Shown here: positions 33,726 to 42,301 of the stretch, piece by piece | How the letters are laid out: every line of letters begins with the position of its first letter | How positions within the stretch are numbered: the stretch's first letter is position 1 | Assembly (NCBI GenBank): GCA_001725325.1 | Contig: MEFY01000002.1 | Location: 995,559-1,059,558 of the forward strand | Length of the DNA stretch: 64,000 bases | Reading direction: 5' to 3' | Origin: Leifsonia sp. SCN 70-46 | GTDB lineage: Bacteria > Actinomycetota > Actinomycetes > Actinomycetales > Microbacteriaceae | Notes under the pieces: generated by a model | The model's database searches: none | Told to the model about the DNA's origin: nothing | Seen by the model: only the letters and a program-made list of their open reading frames with translations | Made by a program: the position numbers and the translations under genes

Positions 33726-34118
33726 GCGCACGACGTCGATGCGCGCCCAGCGCACGACGAGGCCGCGCCAGTTCGCGGGAGGCGCGTCGGGGTCCCATGC
33801 GATCACGGCCGAGTTGATGATCACCGTGCCGCCGAACGTCGCACCCGCCCACACGACGAGCGCGACGACCGCGGCGAGCCGGAGCCCGTCGGGACCGCCC
33901 ACGACGAGGTCGGCGATGGTCGCCGCGAGGCCCGCGAAGTAGATGACCGGCACGAGCACGCGCAGGGTGCGGATGAGGGCCTGCCGGGCCCGCAGCTGGG
34001 TGGCGTCGTCGAGGGCCACGAGCGCGGGGTGCACCGCCCACCGCACGGCGACCTCCTCGCCCGCGAGCAGGCCGACGACCACGACGCTGAGGATCGTGAG
34101 GATGTCCATGCCGATCAT
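33672..34118 (-). CDS. DUF1772-like four-helix membrane protein
   Basis: A 148-residue membrane protein: MDILTILSVVVVGLLAGEEVAVRWAVHPAL, then RARQALIRTLRVLVPVIYFAGLAATI, VVALVVWAGATFGGTVIINSAVIAWDPDAPPANW and a last helix. The layout (HPA in helix 1, IR and P in helix 2, NSxxIAWD..PP.NW in the fourth) is the DUF1772/anthrone oxygenase-like pattern. Function unknown. ATG 34118 or 34109 are both possible. Confidence 0.65.
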   Translation of the reverse strand: MIGMDILTILSVVVVGLLAGEEVAVRWAVHPALVALDDATQLRARQALIRTLRVLVPVIYFAGLAATIADLVVGGPDGLRLAAVVALVVWAGATFGGTVIINSAVIAWDPDAPPANWRGLVVRWARIDVVRSSAAVVALVLVAVAAVL

Positions 34119-34249
34119 GCTCGCAGCCGCCCGGAGGCCGCGCGTACTCCGGCCGGCGTAGCACGTGTGGTCGTCGCGGAGTGAAATCACAGGGAACGCC
34201 CAAGGTTGTCGCCTACGGTCGTCCACGGCCTCTCGAGCCCCTACCTCTT

Positions 34250-34990
34250 ATGAAACTCATGCCACGTTCTCCGCGCCGCCGCCTCGAATCAGCGAAGCCG
34301 CCGCGCCAGCTCATGATCCATGCCGCCCTGCAGCAGGGCGGCCGCCTCGTCGACTCCGCACGCCGCTCCCCGCGCCGCGCACTCGTCGCGGGTGTCGGCA
34401 CGGCGCTCGTCGCCCTCACCGTGGTCGGCTTCATCGCCGTGCCCAAGGGGCCCACGAACGCCGAGGTCGTCGCCGACTACATCGAGGCGAACGCGCAGTC
34501 GCTCACGGTCTCGCCCCTCGCCGCGGCCCCCACGATCGCGCCGCGGGACGCCTACTCGGCGACCCCGGGCATCGACAGCCTCAAGGCGAGCGGCACGAAC
34601 TACGACTTCGCCAAGCTCGTCATGCTCTACGCGGGCTGGCCGCAGAGCGAGAACAACATCACGGTCTTCACGCGGTGGATGCGCCAGGAGAACGGCGTCG
34701 ACGACTGGTGGAACCGCAACAACCCCCTCAACAACGGCTGGGGCTCGGGTGGCGGCGGCGGCACGGGCACCTACGACTCGCTCGACATCGCGGCGCAGAA
34801 CGCCGCGGAGGCGCTCCTGCAGAACGGCGGCTACGCCGAGATCGCCGCGGCGTTCGCCTCGTCGGCGGAGCCCTCCGTCACCGAGAACGCCATCTGGAAC
34901 TCCCCGTGGGCCTCGGGCCACTACGCCTACGGCGGCCACTGGTCGTACACCGAGGTGCCCGTCGTGAAGTCGCCCGACGGCACGTGGTGA
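34250..34990 (+). CDS. Secreted protein with possible cell-wall hydrolase domain
   Basis: A 246-residue protein with a long basic N-terminus, one membrane helix (ALVAGVGTALVALTVVGFIAV, ~50-70) and an extracellular domain: YDFAKLVMLYAGWPQSENNITVFTRWMRQENGVDDWWNRNNPLNNGWGSGGGGGTGTYDSLDIAAQNAAEALL. The W..QEN..DDWWNRNNPLN stretch is reminiscent of glucosaminidase/transglycosylase-like hydrolases with a catalytic Glu, here QEN. That call is tentative. No clear ribosome site is seen upstream. Confidence 0.6.
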   Translation: MKLMPRSPRRRLESAKPPRQLMIHAALQQGGRLVDSARRSPRRALVAGVGTALVALTVVGFIAVPKGPTNAEVVADYIEANAQSLTVSPLAAAPTIAPRDAYSATPGIDSLKASGTNYDFAKLVMLYAGWPQSENNITVFTRWMRQENGVDDWWNRNNPLNNGWGSGGGGGTGTYDSLDIAAQNAAEALLQNGGYAEIAAAFASSAEPSVTENAIWNSPWASGHYAYGGHWSYTEVPVVKSPDGTW

Positions 34991-35049
34991 GGCTTACAGC
35001 GCAGTCCTAGCGCGGGGTGCCAGAATGTCCGTGTCGAGAGGACCGGACG

Positions 35050-35304
35050 ATGTCCGAGCTACCCGTGTACCGCACCCGCAAAGACCAGTGGGGCAACATC
35101 GTCGCGCTCGGCGGAGACTTCGGCGTGATCTCCCATCCGGACGCCATCCTGAGCATCCAGCGCGGCATCGACCTGTACTACGTGCCGCTCGACGGCGGCT
35201 CGGGCTCGGTCGTCGAGGTCGCCACGGGGGCGCTCGGACCCTACCTGCGCACCAACTGGGACGGCACGGGGCGCAACAACCTCGCCGACCTACCCGACTG
35301 CTGA
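35050..35304 (+). CDS. DUF3892 family protein
   Basis: An 84-residue protein: YRTRKDQWGNIVALGGDF, then ISHPDAILSIQRGIDLYYVPL and the C-terminal GPYLRTNWDGTGRNNLADLPDC, which is the DUF3892 signature nearly in full. Function unknown. GAGAGGACCGG upstream is an adequate ribosome site. Confidence 0.8.
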   Translation: MSELPVYRTRKDQWGNIVALGGDFGVISHPDAILSIQRGIDLYYVPLDGGSGSVVEVATGALGPYLRTNWDGTGRNNLADLPDC

Positions 35305-35355
35305 TGGGCCGTCAAGGGCGTGCGGAGTCGCCCGCGCATCCGTAGCGTCGGAGCC

Positions 35356-35685
35356 ATGATGCACATCAGGTATGCCGAGCAGTCCCTGCTCCTCGGGGAC
35401 GAGGTGGTCGACCTCATGATGGAGTACGCCGTGCTCCTCGCCCAGCACGGCTCGGCCGACCGCGTGCAGGTGGCGGCGATCGGCAGCGACGGCGAGCCCG
35501 TGACGGCGACCCTCCTCCTCGGCCCCGCGACGATCATGGTGGCCGAGACCGCGCGCGCGACGTTCGACGAGCCCGACAACGGCCCCGCCGTCGAGAGCCT
35601 CACGGGCAAGATCGACTACCTCAAGAACCCTCCGTTCGCGCACGGGCTCGACGAGCCCGGGATCATCGGCATCGACGGGCTCTGA
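35356..35685 (+). CDS. Hypothetical protein upstream of DUF7882 pair
   Basis: A 109-residue soluble acidic protein (YAEQSLLLGDEVVDLMMEYAVLLAQHGSADRVQVAAIG ... VTATLLLGPATIMVAETA). I do not recognise the family. It ends one base before the first DUF7882 gene, so the three genes 35356-36339 are likely one operon. Confidence 0.55.
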   Translation: MMHIRYAEQSLLLGDEVVDLMMEYAVLLAQHGSADRVQVAAIGSDGEPVTATLLLGPATIMVAETARATFDEPDNGPAVESLTGKIDYLKNPPFAHGLDEPGIIGIDGL

Positions 35686-35686
35686 C

Positions 35687-35986
35687 GTGGGGTCGCTCAT
35701 CTACGGGCATCCCGAGATCGACATCAAGCTCGAGGATCGCGTGCTCGCCCACCTGCAGGTCGTGTTCTCGGAGAAGCTCGGCCGCAACGAGGGCTTCCAC
35801 TTCAGCTGGGCCGACCACGACTCCGGCCGCAACGTCGTGTGGGTGCATCCCGCGATGCCGCTGTACTTCCGCTACGCGGGCAGCCGCGTGCCCTCGCTCA
35901 ACCCCGCGTGGATCGGCGACATGCAGCGCGACATCAACAGCGGGGTGGGCCTGATCCTGCGATCCGAACCGCACGGAGGCAGCTGA
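35687..35986 (+). CDS. DUF7882-type protein, first tandem copy
   Basis: A 99-residue protein: GSLIYGHPEIDIKLEDRVLAHLQVVFSEKLGRNEGFHFSW, then VVWVHPAMPLYFRYAG. It aligns with the next gene product throughout. The family is common in Microbacteriaceae; no function is established. The GTG start is one base after the preceding gene, and the stop overlaps the next start by one base. Confidence 0.7.
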   Translation: MGSLIYGHPEIDIKLEDRVLAHLQVVFSEKLGRNEGFHFSWADHDSGRNVVWVHPAMPLYFRYAGSRVPSLNPAWIGDMQRDINSGVGLILRSEPHGGS

Positions 35987-36339
35987 TGGGCACCCTCATC
36001 TACGGCTCCGGCACGCTCAAGGTCGAGTTCGACGACCGCGTGCTCGCGCACATCCAGGCCGTCGTCGGCGTCAAGCTGCGCCGCAACGAGCGGTTCTTCT
36101 TCAGCTGGTTCGACACGCAGGCGGTCGGCGACGGCCGCAGCGCGGTGTGGATCGCGCCCGAGATCCCCGTCGCGTTCCGCTACTCGACGCTCTCGCAGCA
36201 CCGGCTGAACCGGCCCTGGGTGGAGGCGATGATCATGGCCGCGAGCAGCCCGGGCGGGCTCGTGCTCACCCACGAGCCCGACACGGGCGAGCCCGCGACG
36301 TCGGACGACAACAGCGTCAAGCGCCACGAGCGCGACTAG
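35986..36339 (+). CDS. DUF7882-type protein, second tandem copy
   Basis: A 117-residue paralogue of the previous product: GTLIYGSGTLKVEFDDRVLAHIQAVVGVKLRRNERFFFSWFD, then AVWIAPEIPVAFRYS and an extended acidic tail. TGATG overlap with the first copy and GGAGG just upstream indicate tight coupling. Its last bases overlap the end of the convergent MmpL gene by four. Confidence 0.72.
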   Translation: MGTLIYGSGTLKVEFDDRVLAHIQAVVGVKLRRNERFFFSWFDTQAVGDGRSAVWIAPEIPVAFRYSTLSQHRLNRPWVEAMIMAASSPGGLVLTHEPDTGEPATSDDNSVKRHERD

Positions 36340-38363
36340 GCCTTCTTCGCGACCCGCCCCGGCAGCCAGAAGCGCTCGCCCGTGATGAACGCGAGCGACG
36401 GCACGATGACCGTGCGCACGAGCAGGGTGTCGAGCAGCACGCCGATGCACACGATGATGCCGATCTGCGTGAGCGTGATGAGCGGCAGCACCCCGAGCAC
36501 GGCGAAGACGGCGGCGAGCAGGATGCCCGCGCTCGTGATCACGCCACCGGTCGACGACAGCGCCCGCACCATGCCCGTGCGGGTGCCGTGGGCCACGGAC
36601 TCCTCGCGCGCGCGCGTGACGAGGAAGATGTTGTAGTCGACGCCGAGGGCCACGAGGAACAGGAAGCTGAACAGCACGACGTTCGTGTCGATGGCGGGGA
36701 AGCCGAGCACCGACTCGAACAGCAGCCAGCTCGCGCCGAGGCTCGCGAAGAAGCTCGCGACGACCGTGAGGAGCAGCAGCACGGGCGCGACGAGCGCGCG
36801 CAGCAGGAGCACGAGCACGAGGAAGACGAGCCCCAGGATGAGCGGGATCACGAGGTCCTGGTCGTGGGTCTGCGCGGCGTCGACGTCGAGGGACTGCGCG
36901 TCGAGTCCGCCCACGAGGGCGTCGGTGCTCTCACGCATGGCGGTCACGATCGCGAACGACTCCGGGGTCTCGGCGGCGGCGTCGAGCGTCACGTTGAGCT
37001 GCGTGATCTCGTCGTTCGACTCGCCCGGCTGCACCGACACGACGCCGTCGACATCCTCGAGCTCGCGCGTCACCGCGTCGACGTCGGCGTTCTTCGCGAT
37101 GACGACGGCGGGGGAGCCGCTGCCCGCCGAGAACGCCTCGGCGAGGATGTCCTGGCCGCGCACGGCCTCGGGCACCGACGTGAACCGCTCGCTCTGCGAG
37201 AGGCCGATCTTGATGTGGGGCACGCCCGCCGCGGCGAGTCCGCCGAGCAGCAGCACGCCCACGAGCACGACGACGACGGGCCGCTTGGCCACGAGCAGGC
37301 CGAGCCTGTGCCACACGCCCTTCTCCGCGCTCCCCTCGGTGCCGAAGCGCGGCACGTACGGCCAGAAGAGCCGGCGCCCGAAGAGCACGAGCGCGGCCGG
37401 CAGCACGAAGAGCGCGAAGAGCATGGCGATGACGATGCCCGTCGCGCACGCGATGCCGAGGGCGCGGTTGCCCTCGAGGGTCGCGAACAGGAGCGTGAGC
37501 AGCGAGAGCACGACCGTGCTGCCGCTCGCGATGATCGCGGGCCCCGCGCCGCGCAGCGCGGTGGCCATCGCCTCGCGGCGATCCTCGTGGGTGCGCAGCT
37601 CGTCGCGGTACCGGGCGATGAGCAGCAGGGCGTAGTTCGTGCCGGCGCCGAAGACGAGCACCGACAGGATGCCCGTGACCGACGCGTCGAGCACGATGCC
37701 CGCCGCCGCGGCGATGCGCGTGGCGACGATGCTCGCGAGGCCGTCGGCGAGGCCCACGACCGTGAGCGGGACGAGCCACAGCCACGGGCTGCGGTACGTG
37801 ACGAGCAGGAGGACCGCGACGACGATGACCGTCACGAGCAGGAGCGTGAAGTCGGCGCCCTTGAACACGGCGGCCACGTCGACGGCGAAGCCCTCGGGGC
37901 CGGTCAGGAGCGCGGTCATCCCGCTGGGCAGGCCGTCGTTGGCGATCTGGCGCAGCTCGGCCGCGCGGTCAGCCTGCTCGCCCACGTCGCTGAGCGTGTC
38001 GAGCGGCACGACCACGAGCGCGGCGGTCTTGTCGTCGGAGACGGTGGGCGGCGGCACGAAGCCCGTCGAGAGGTCGACGAGGCGGGATGCCGCGTCCGCG
38101 ACGGCGGCGACGTCCTCGGCGTCGAGGGTGCCGCCGGCACGGCTGAAGACGAGCAGGGCGGATGTGCCGTCGGTGCCGGGGAGGGTCTCCTGCAGGGCGG
38201 CGACCTGCGCGGACTCCGCGGATGCGGGCAGCCCCACGCCGGGCGAGCTCTCGCCCTTCGCGCCCGAGCCGAGCGCGAACAGCGCCCCGGCGGCGAGCGC
38301 CGCGAGCACGAGCACGATCCACGAGGTGCGGCGGGCGGTGATGAAGGTCGTGAGTGTGCGCAT
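36336..38363 (-). CDS. MMPL-family RND transporter
   Basis: A 675-residue transporter with two RND halves. Half 1: helix 1, a periplasmic loop (GLPASAESAQVAALQETLPG), then VFGAGTNYALLLIARYRDELRTHEDRREAM; half 2 repeats this with LFLVALGVDYNIFLVTRAREESVAHG, the acidic proton-relay region. It exports lipids or drugs in actinobacteria. Divergent MarR gene 65 bases away, with a palindrome at 38375-38387 between, suggests drug- or lipid-induced expression. Length is at the short end for the family. Confidence 0.87.
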   Translation of the reverse strand: MRTLTTFITARRTSWIVLVLAALAAGALFALGSGAKGESSPGVGLPASAESAQVAALQETLPGTDGTSALLVFSRAGGTLDAEDVAAVADAASRLVDLSTGFVPPPTVSDDKTAALVVVPLDTLSDVGEQADRAAELRQIANDGLPSGMTALLTGPEGFAVDVAAVFKGADFTLLLVTVIVVAVLLLVTYRSPWLWLVPLTVVGLADGLASIVATRIAAAAGIVLDASVTGILSVLVFGAGTNYALLLIARYRDELRTHEDRREAMATALRGAGPAIIASGSTVVLSLLTLLFATLEGNRALGIACATGIVIAMLFALFVLPAALVLFGRRLFWPYVPRFGTEGSAEKGVWHRLGLLVAKRPVVVVLVGVLLLGGLAAAGVPHIKIGLSQSERFTSVPEAVRGQDILAEAFSAGSGSPAVVIAKNADVDAVTRELEDVDGVVSVQPGESNDEITQLNVTLDAAAETPESFAIVTAMRESTDALVGGLDAQSLDVDAAQTHDQDLVIPLILGLVFLVLVLLLRALVAPVLLLLTVVASFFASLGASWLLFESVLGFPAIDTNVVLFSFLFLVALGVDYNIFLVTRAREESVAHGTRTGMVRALSSTGGVITSAGILLAAVFAVLGVLPLITLTQIGIIVCIGVLLDTLLVRTVIVPSLAFITGERFWLPGRVAKKA

Positions 38364-38374
38364 GGTCCTTTTAT

Positions 38375-38387
38375 TTCACTTGGTGAA
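38375..38387. promoter_or_regulatory. Candidate MarR operator (TTCAC-N3-GTGAA)
   Basis: Perfect 5-bp inverted arms, 12 bases upstream of the MMPL start and 41 upstream of the MarR start. A wider TTGG...CCAA pair (38380-38399) surrounds part of it. Spacing fits a MarR dimer controlling both genes. The local sequence is AT-rich for this genome. Confidence 0.55.
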
Positions 38388-38427
38388 CTATTAAGCCAAC
38401 GAACAAGCTAGCGATAAACTCGTCTGC

Positions 38428-38898
38428 GTGCAAAGCCCCGCCCGTCAGCCCACCTACGCGCTGCAGCAGATCGTGCAGCTCAGCCGTGCGTTCGAGGCCC
38501 ACCTCGGCGAGCAGCTCACCGTCAACGCGACCGATCTCGCCGCGATGGAGCACCTCATCACGAGCGGACCCCTCGGGCCCGGCGAGCTCGCACGGCGGCT
38601 CGGGATCACTCCGCCCGCCGTCACCGCGGTCGTCGACCGGCTCGAGGAGCTCGGGCATGCCACCCGGGGGCCCAACCCCGCAGACCGGCGGGGGGTCGTC
38701 GTGACGCCGGCGCCCGCATCCTCGCGCAAGGCGCTCTCGCTCATCCTGCCCATGGTGGGCGACATCGATGCGGCGCTCGACGGCTTCGACGAGGAGCAGC
38801 AGGCCGTCATCGCCGAGTACCTCGACCGCGTCGTCGCCGCCCTGCGCCCACACACCACGAGCGTTCACTCCGGGACTAACCCGCCCGCGACCTCCTAG
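38428..38898 (+). CDS. MarR-family regulator
   Basis: A 156-residue winged-helix regulator: LTVNATDLAAMEHLITSGPLGPGELARRLGITPPAVTAVVDRLEELGHATRGPNPADRRGVVVTPAPA covers the helix-turn-helix and wing (D-R-R, residues ~32-100). GTG is the first start compatible with helix 1. It diverges from the MMPL exporter and probably represses it. Confidence 0.83.
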   Translation: MQSPARQPTYALQQIVQLSRAFEAHLGEQLTVNATDLAAMEHLITSGPLGPGELARRLGITPPAVTAVVDRLEELGHATRGPNPADRRGVVVTPAPASSRKALSLILPMVGDIDAALDGFDEEQQAVIAEYLDRVVAALRPHTTSVHSGTNPPATS

Positions 38899-38911
38899 CC
38901 AGAGTTGTCGC

Positions 38912-40390
38912 ATGAGCGAACCCACCTCCCGACGCCGTCTCGGCGTACCCGCAGTCACCTTCATGATCGTCGCGGCCTCGGCGCCGCTCACCGTGCTCGC
39001 CGGAGGCGTCACGACCACGTTCGCCGTCACCGGGGTGCTCGGCGTGCCGCTCTCGTTCCTCATCCTCGGCGCGGCGCTCGCCCTGTTCGCGGTCGGCTAC
39101 GCCGCCATGAGCCGGTTCATCGTCAACGCCGGGGCGTTCTACTCCTACATCTCGCAGGGACTCGGCCGGCCCGTGGGTGTGGGGGCGTCGCTCGTCGCGC
39201 TCGTCGCCTACAACGCCATGCAGGTCGGCATCTACGGCATGTTCGGGTACACGGTCTCCGACCTGCTGAGCACGCGCCTGGGTGTCGACATCCCGTGGTG
39301 GATCCCCGTGCTCGTGTGCGTCGCGATCGTCGCGGTGCTCGGCATGAACCGCGTCGACCTCTCCGCGAAGGTGCTGGGAGTGCTCGTGGGCCTCGAGTTC
39401 CTCGTCGTCATCATCTACGACATCGCGTCGTTCGCGGTCGCGCCCGAGGGCGCCAACGCCGTGGCCCTCGCGCCGTCGAGCCTCTTCACGACCGGCATCG
39501 GCGCCGTGTTCGCGTTCGGCATCGCGGCCTTCATGGGCTTCGAGTCGGCGGCGATCTACAGCGAGGAGTCGAAGGACCCCAAGCGCACAGTGGCGCGCGC
39601 CACCTACACGGCGGTCGCGATCATCGCCCTGTTCTACGCGATCTCGTCGCTCGCCATGACGATCGGCGTCGGACCGAGCCAGACCATCGACACCTCGCGC
39701 GAGCTCGGCCCGTCGCTCATCTTCCAGTTCCTGTCGGGCAACCTCGGCGTGGTCGTCAGCGACATCGCCCAGCTGCTCTTCGTCACGAGCCTCTTCGCGT
39801 CGCTCGTGAGCTTCCACAACGCCGTCGCGCGCTACTTCTTCTCGCTCGGGCGCGAGGGCGTGCTGCCGTCCGGCCTCGCGAGGATCGGCGCGCGCAGCGG
39901 CGCACCGTGGGCGGGCTCGCTCGCGCAGACGGTCATCGCCGTGGTCGTCATCATCGCGTTCGCGATCGGCGGCGCGACGTGGGTGCCGCCCGAGGGACTG
40001 CCGGCAGCGCTGTTCCCCGTGCTCACCCTGTTCACGTGGCTCACCAACGCCGGCGCCATGGGGCTCGTGCTGCTCATGGCGGTCATCTCGATCGCGGTCA
40101 TCGGCTTCTTCCGCGGGGATGCCCGCGGCGTCGGCGCCTGGCAGCGGCTCGTGGCCCCCGTGGTCTCGTTCCTGGCCCTCGGCACCGTCTTCGTGCTCAT
40201 CATCGCCAACTTCACGGTGCTGCTCGGGCAGGCGGAGCCCGATGCGACGACCTACGTGCTGCCCGCCATCATCCTCGTGCCCGCCCTGATCGGCATCGCG
40301 TGGGGCCTCTGGCTGCGCGCCAGGCGTCCCACGGTCTACGCGCAGGTCGGCCACGGCGTCGAGGAGGAGCCCGTGCGCCTGGGCGAGTAG
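38912..40390 (+). CDS. APC-family amino acid permease
   Basis: A 492-residue, ~12-14 helix APC transporter. VTFMIVAASAPLTVLAGGVTTTFAVTGVLGVPLSFL is helix 1-2, YSYISQGLGRPVGVG follows, and IAAFMGFESAAIYSEESKDPKRTVARATY is the conserved helix 6 loop. It is probably an amino acid importer; specificity unknown. It starts 13 bases after the MarR stop. A strong hairpin at 40404-40455 ends the transcript. Confidence 0.83.
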   Translation: MSEPTSRRRLGVPAVTFMIVAASAPLTVLAGGVTTTFAVTGVLGVPLSFLILGAALALFAVGYAAMSRFIVNAGAFYSYISQGLGRPVGVGASLVALVAYNAMQVGIYGMFGYTVSDLLSTRLGVDIPWWIPVLVCVAIVAVLGMNRVDLSAKVLGVLVGLEFLVVIIYDIASFAVAPEGANAVALAPSSLFTTGIGAVFAFGIAAFMGFESAAIYSEESKDPKRTVARATYTAVAIIALFYAISSLAMTIGVGPSQTIDTSRELGPSLIFQFLSGNLGVVVSDIAQLLFVTSLFASLVSFHNAVARYFFSLGREGVLPSGLARIGARSGAPWAGSLAQTVIAVVVIIAFAIGGATWVPPEGLPAALFPVLTLFTWLTNAGAMGLVLLMAVISIAVIGFFRGDARGVGAWQRLVAPVVSFLALGTVFVLIIANFTVLLGQAEPDATTYVLPAIILVPALIGIAWGLWLRARRPTVYAQVGHGVEEEPVRLGE

Positions 40391-40403
40391 CCGCCCGCCC
40401 GCC

Positions 40404-40455
40404 GAGCCGCCGGTCGGCGCCCGCCACGGATCCGTGGGGCGCCGGCCGGCGGCTC
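40404..40455 (+). terminator. Large terminator hairpin after the permease
   Basis: 18-bp arms 40404-40421 and 40438-40455 pair at 17 of 18 positions; the loop contains a further palindrome CCACGGATCCGTGG (40424-40437). A weak T-rich run follows (CGTTGTGCGTTT). Confidence 0.78.
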
Positions 40456-40520
40456 CGTTGTGCGTTTAGCCCCGCTGCTCGTGGTAGTCCGCCCCGCCGC
40501 GCGCGGGAGCCCCTCCCGTG

Positions 40521-40603
40521 CCCCGTGAAACGGTCCAAAGGCCAGCTATGACGCGCGCGCGGCGGCCCGCGGTAAAAAGTGCCCATTGGACCGTTTCACG
40601 GGG
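40521..40603. repeat. 83-bp palindromic repeat, copy C
   Basis: The left arm CCCCGTGAAACGGTCCAA is exactly complementary to the right end TTGGACCGTTTCACGGGG, with further imperfect pairing inward. Same length as copies A and B at 20559 and 20756. It is the best-conserved palindrome of the four. Confidence 0.9.
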
Positions 40604-40695
40604 TGGGTGGTGGGGCGGCGAGGGCGGGCCCCGGGCGGACGTGGAGCGCAGCAGCGGGTCCCGCGGCCCCGGCTCGGATGCCGGGCCGCGCGGTG

Positions 40696-40785
40696 CCCCG
40701 TGCCGAATGAATCGGTCCAACGGCCAGTTATGACGCGCGCGCGGCCGCCCTCGGTAATAAGTGCCCGTTGGACCGTTTCACGGGG
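40696..40785. repeat. 83-bp family palindromic repeat, copy D
   Basis: The right half (GTGCCCGTTGGACCGTTTCA) matches copy C closely; the left arm carries a short insertion (CCGAATGAA), giving about 90 bp. It lies 175 bp after copy C, mirroring the paired layout of copies A and B. The remainder of 40456-40822 is GC-rich and shows no gene. Confidence 0.85.
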
Positions 40786-40822
40786 CGCGGGGTGAGACCG
40801 GCAGAGTAGGGCCGGCCGCGCG

Positions 40823-41920
40823 CTACGGCGCGATCGACAGGAAGATGAAGGCGCTGAACAGCACGAGGTGCACGCCGCCCTGGAGGCGGGTCGCGCGGCC
40901 GGGTGCGACGGTGAGCACGCTCACGACGACCGTGAGCAGCAGGAGCACGATCTGGGTGGAGCCGAGGCCGAGCACGAGCGGTCCCGTGAGGAATATCGAC
41001 GCGAGGGCGATCGCCGGGATGGTGAGGCCGATGCTCGCCATCGCCGAGCCGAGGGCCAGGTTGAGCGACACCTGGATGCGGTTGTTGCGGGCCGCGCGCA
41101 CCGCGGCGATGCTCTCCGGCAGCAGCACGAGCAGGGCGATGATGACGCCGACGAACGACGGCGGGAATCCGATCGCCTTGACGCCGGCCTCGATGGAGGG
41201 CGACTCGACCTTCGCGAGGCCGACGACCGCGACGAGGGCGACGATGAGCAGTACGAGGCTGATGAGGGCGGCGCGCTTCGTGGGGGCCTCGGCGTGCTCG
41301 TCCGGCTGCACGGGCTTGCCGCTCTTGGTCACAGGCAGGAAGAAGTCTCGGTGCACGCGCGTCTGCGTCGCGACGAACATGCCGTACAGCGCGAGGGAGG
41401 CGAGCGCGACGAAGGCGAGCTGGCTGGGGGAGAACTGCTGGTCGGGGGCCGAGGTGAAGGTGGGGAGCACGAGCGTGAGCACGGCGAGGGCGGTCACGGT
41501 CGCGAGGAGGGCGCCCGAGCCCTCGGGGTTGAAGTTCACGAGCCGGTGGCGCAGCGCCCCGACGAGCAGCGAGATGCCCACGATGCCGTTCATCGTGATC
41601 ATGACCGCGGCGAACACGGTGTCGCGCGCGAGGGTCGCCGCCTCCTCGCCCCCCGAGATCACGAGGGTGACGATGAGGGCCACCTCGATGACCGTCACGG
41701 CGACGGCGAGGATGAGCGATCCGAACGGCTCGCCGACCTTGTGGGCGATGACCTCCGCATGATGCACGGCCGCGAGCACGGTTCCGCCGAGCACGACGGC
41801 CACGACGATGACCGCGACGAGCGGGATCTCCTTGATGTTCCAGGTGATCGCGAGCACGACGACCGCGATCACGGGCACAATGGCGCTCACGTTCTTGGTC
41901 AGGAAGCGCAGCGCAGTCAT
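40823..41920 (-). CDS. ChaA-like Ca2+(Na+)/H+ antiporter
   Basis: A 365-residue CaCA-family exchanger with ~11 helices. The two alpha repeats are visible: GEPFGSLILAVAVTVIEVALIVTLV (residues ~62-87, acidic Glu in the ion site) and IIALLVLLPESIAAVRAARNNRIQVSLNLALGSAMASIGLTIP. It exports Ca2+ or Na+ in exchange for protons. ATG 41920 is chosen; an in-frame ATG at 41929 adds three residues. It diverges by 15 bases from the next gene. Confidence 0.88.
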   Translation of the reverse strand: MTALRFLTKNVSAIVPVIAVVVLAITWNIKEIPLVAVIVVAVVLGGTVLAAVHHAEVIAHKVGEPFGSLILAVAVTVIEVALIVTLVISGGEEAATLARDTVFAAVMITMNGIVGISLLVGALRHRLVNFNPEGSGALLATVTALAVLTLVLPTFTSAPDQQFSPSQLAFVALASLALYGMFVATQTRVHRDFFLPVTKSGKPVQPDEHAEAPTKRAALISLVLLIVALVAVVGLAKVESPSIEAGVKAIGFPPSFVGVIIALLVLLPESIAAVRAARNNRIQVSLNLALGSAMASIGLTIPAIALASIFLTGPLVLGLGSTQIVLLLLTVVVSVLTVAPGRATRLQGGVHLVLFSAFIFLSIAP

Positions 41921-41935
41921 CCGTACCATTCTCTC

Positions 41936-42292
41936 ATGACGACAATCACGAGTGTGGGGAACAAGCCCGGGCGGGCGTGGGGAATCCTCTCCCTCGTCGT
42001 CGTGGCCCTGCCGCTGCCCTTCCTGTTCGCCCTCAACATCCTGTCGCTCGTCGTGCGGTCGCAGATCGTCGCGCCCGGCCAGGTGACCGTCGAGTCGTCG
42101 TTCTACGGCCTCATCGCTTTCGCGGGGGTGTTCTTCTTCCCCGTGCTGTTCGTCGGCGCGACGGTGCTCGCGGTCACCGCCGTGCGGCGTCCGAACCGGG
42201 CGGGGCGGCTCATGGGCTGGGTGACCATCGCGGTCGTCATCCTCGCGATCCCCGCCAGCTGGTTCGGGTACCTCGCGTGGATCGTCCGGTAG
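41936..42292 (+). CDS. Small three-helix membrane protein
   Basis: A 118-residue membrane protein with hydrophobic segments GILSLVVVALPLPFLFALNIL, YGLIAFAGVFFFPVLFVGATVLAV and GWVTIAVVILAIPASWFGYL. The layout recalls DUF4190-like proteins but I cannot assign it. TACCAT six bases before ATG, and only 15 bases from the divergent ChaA-like gene, implies a very compact divergent promoter. Confidence 0.6.
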   Translation: MTTITSVGNKPGRAWGILSLVVVALPLPFLFALNILSLVVRSQIVAPGQVTVESSFYGLIAFAGVFFFPVLFVGATVLAVTAVRRPNRAGRLMGWVTIAVVILAIPASWFGYLAWIVR

Positions 42293-42301
42293 CGTGAGGG
42301 C

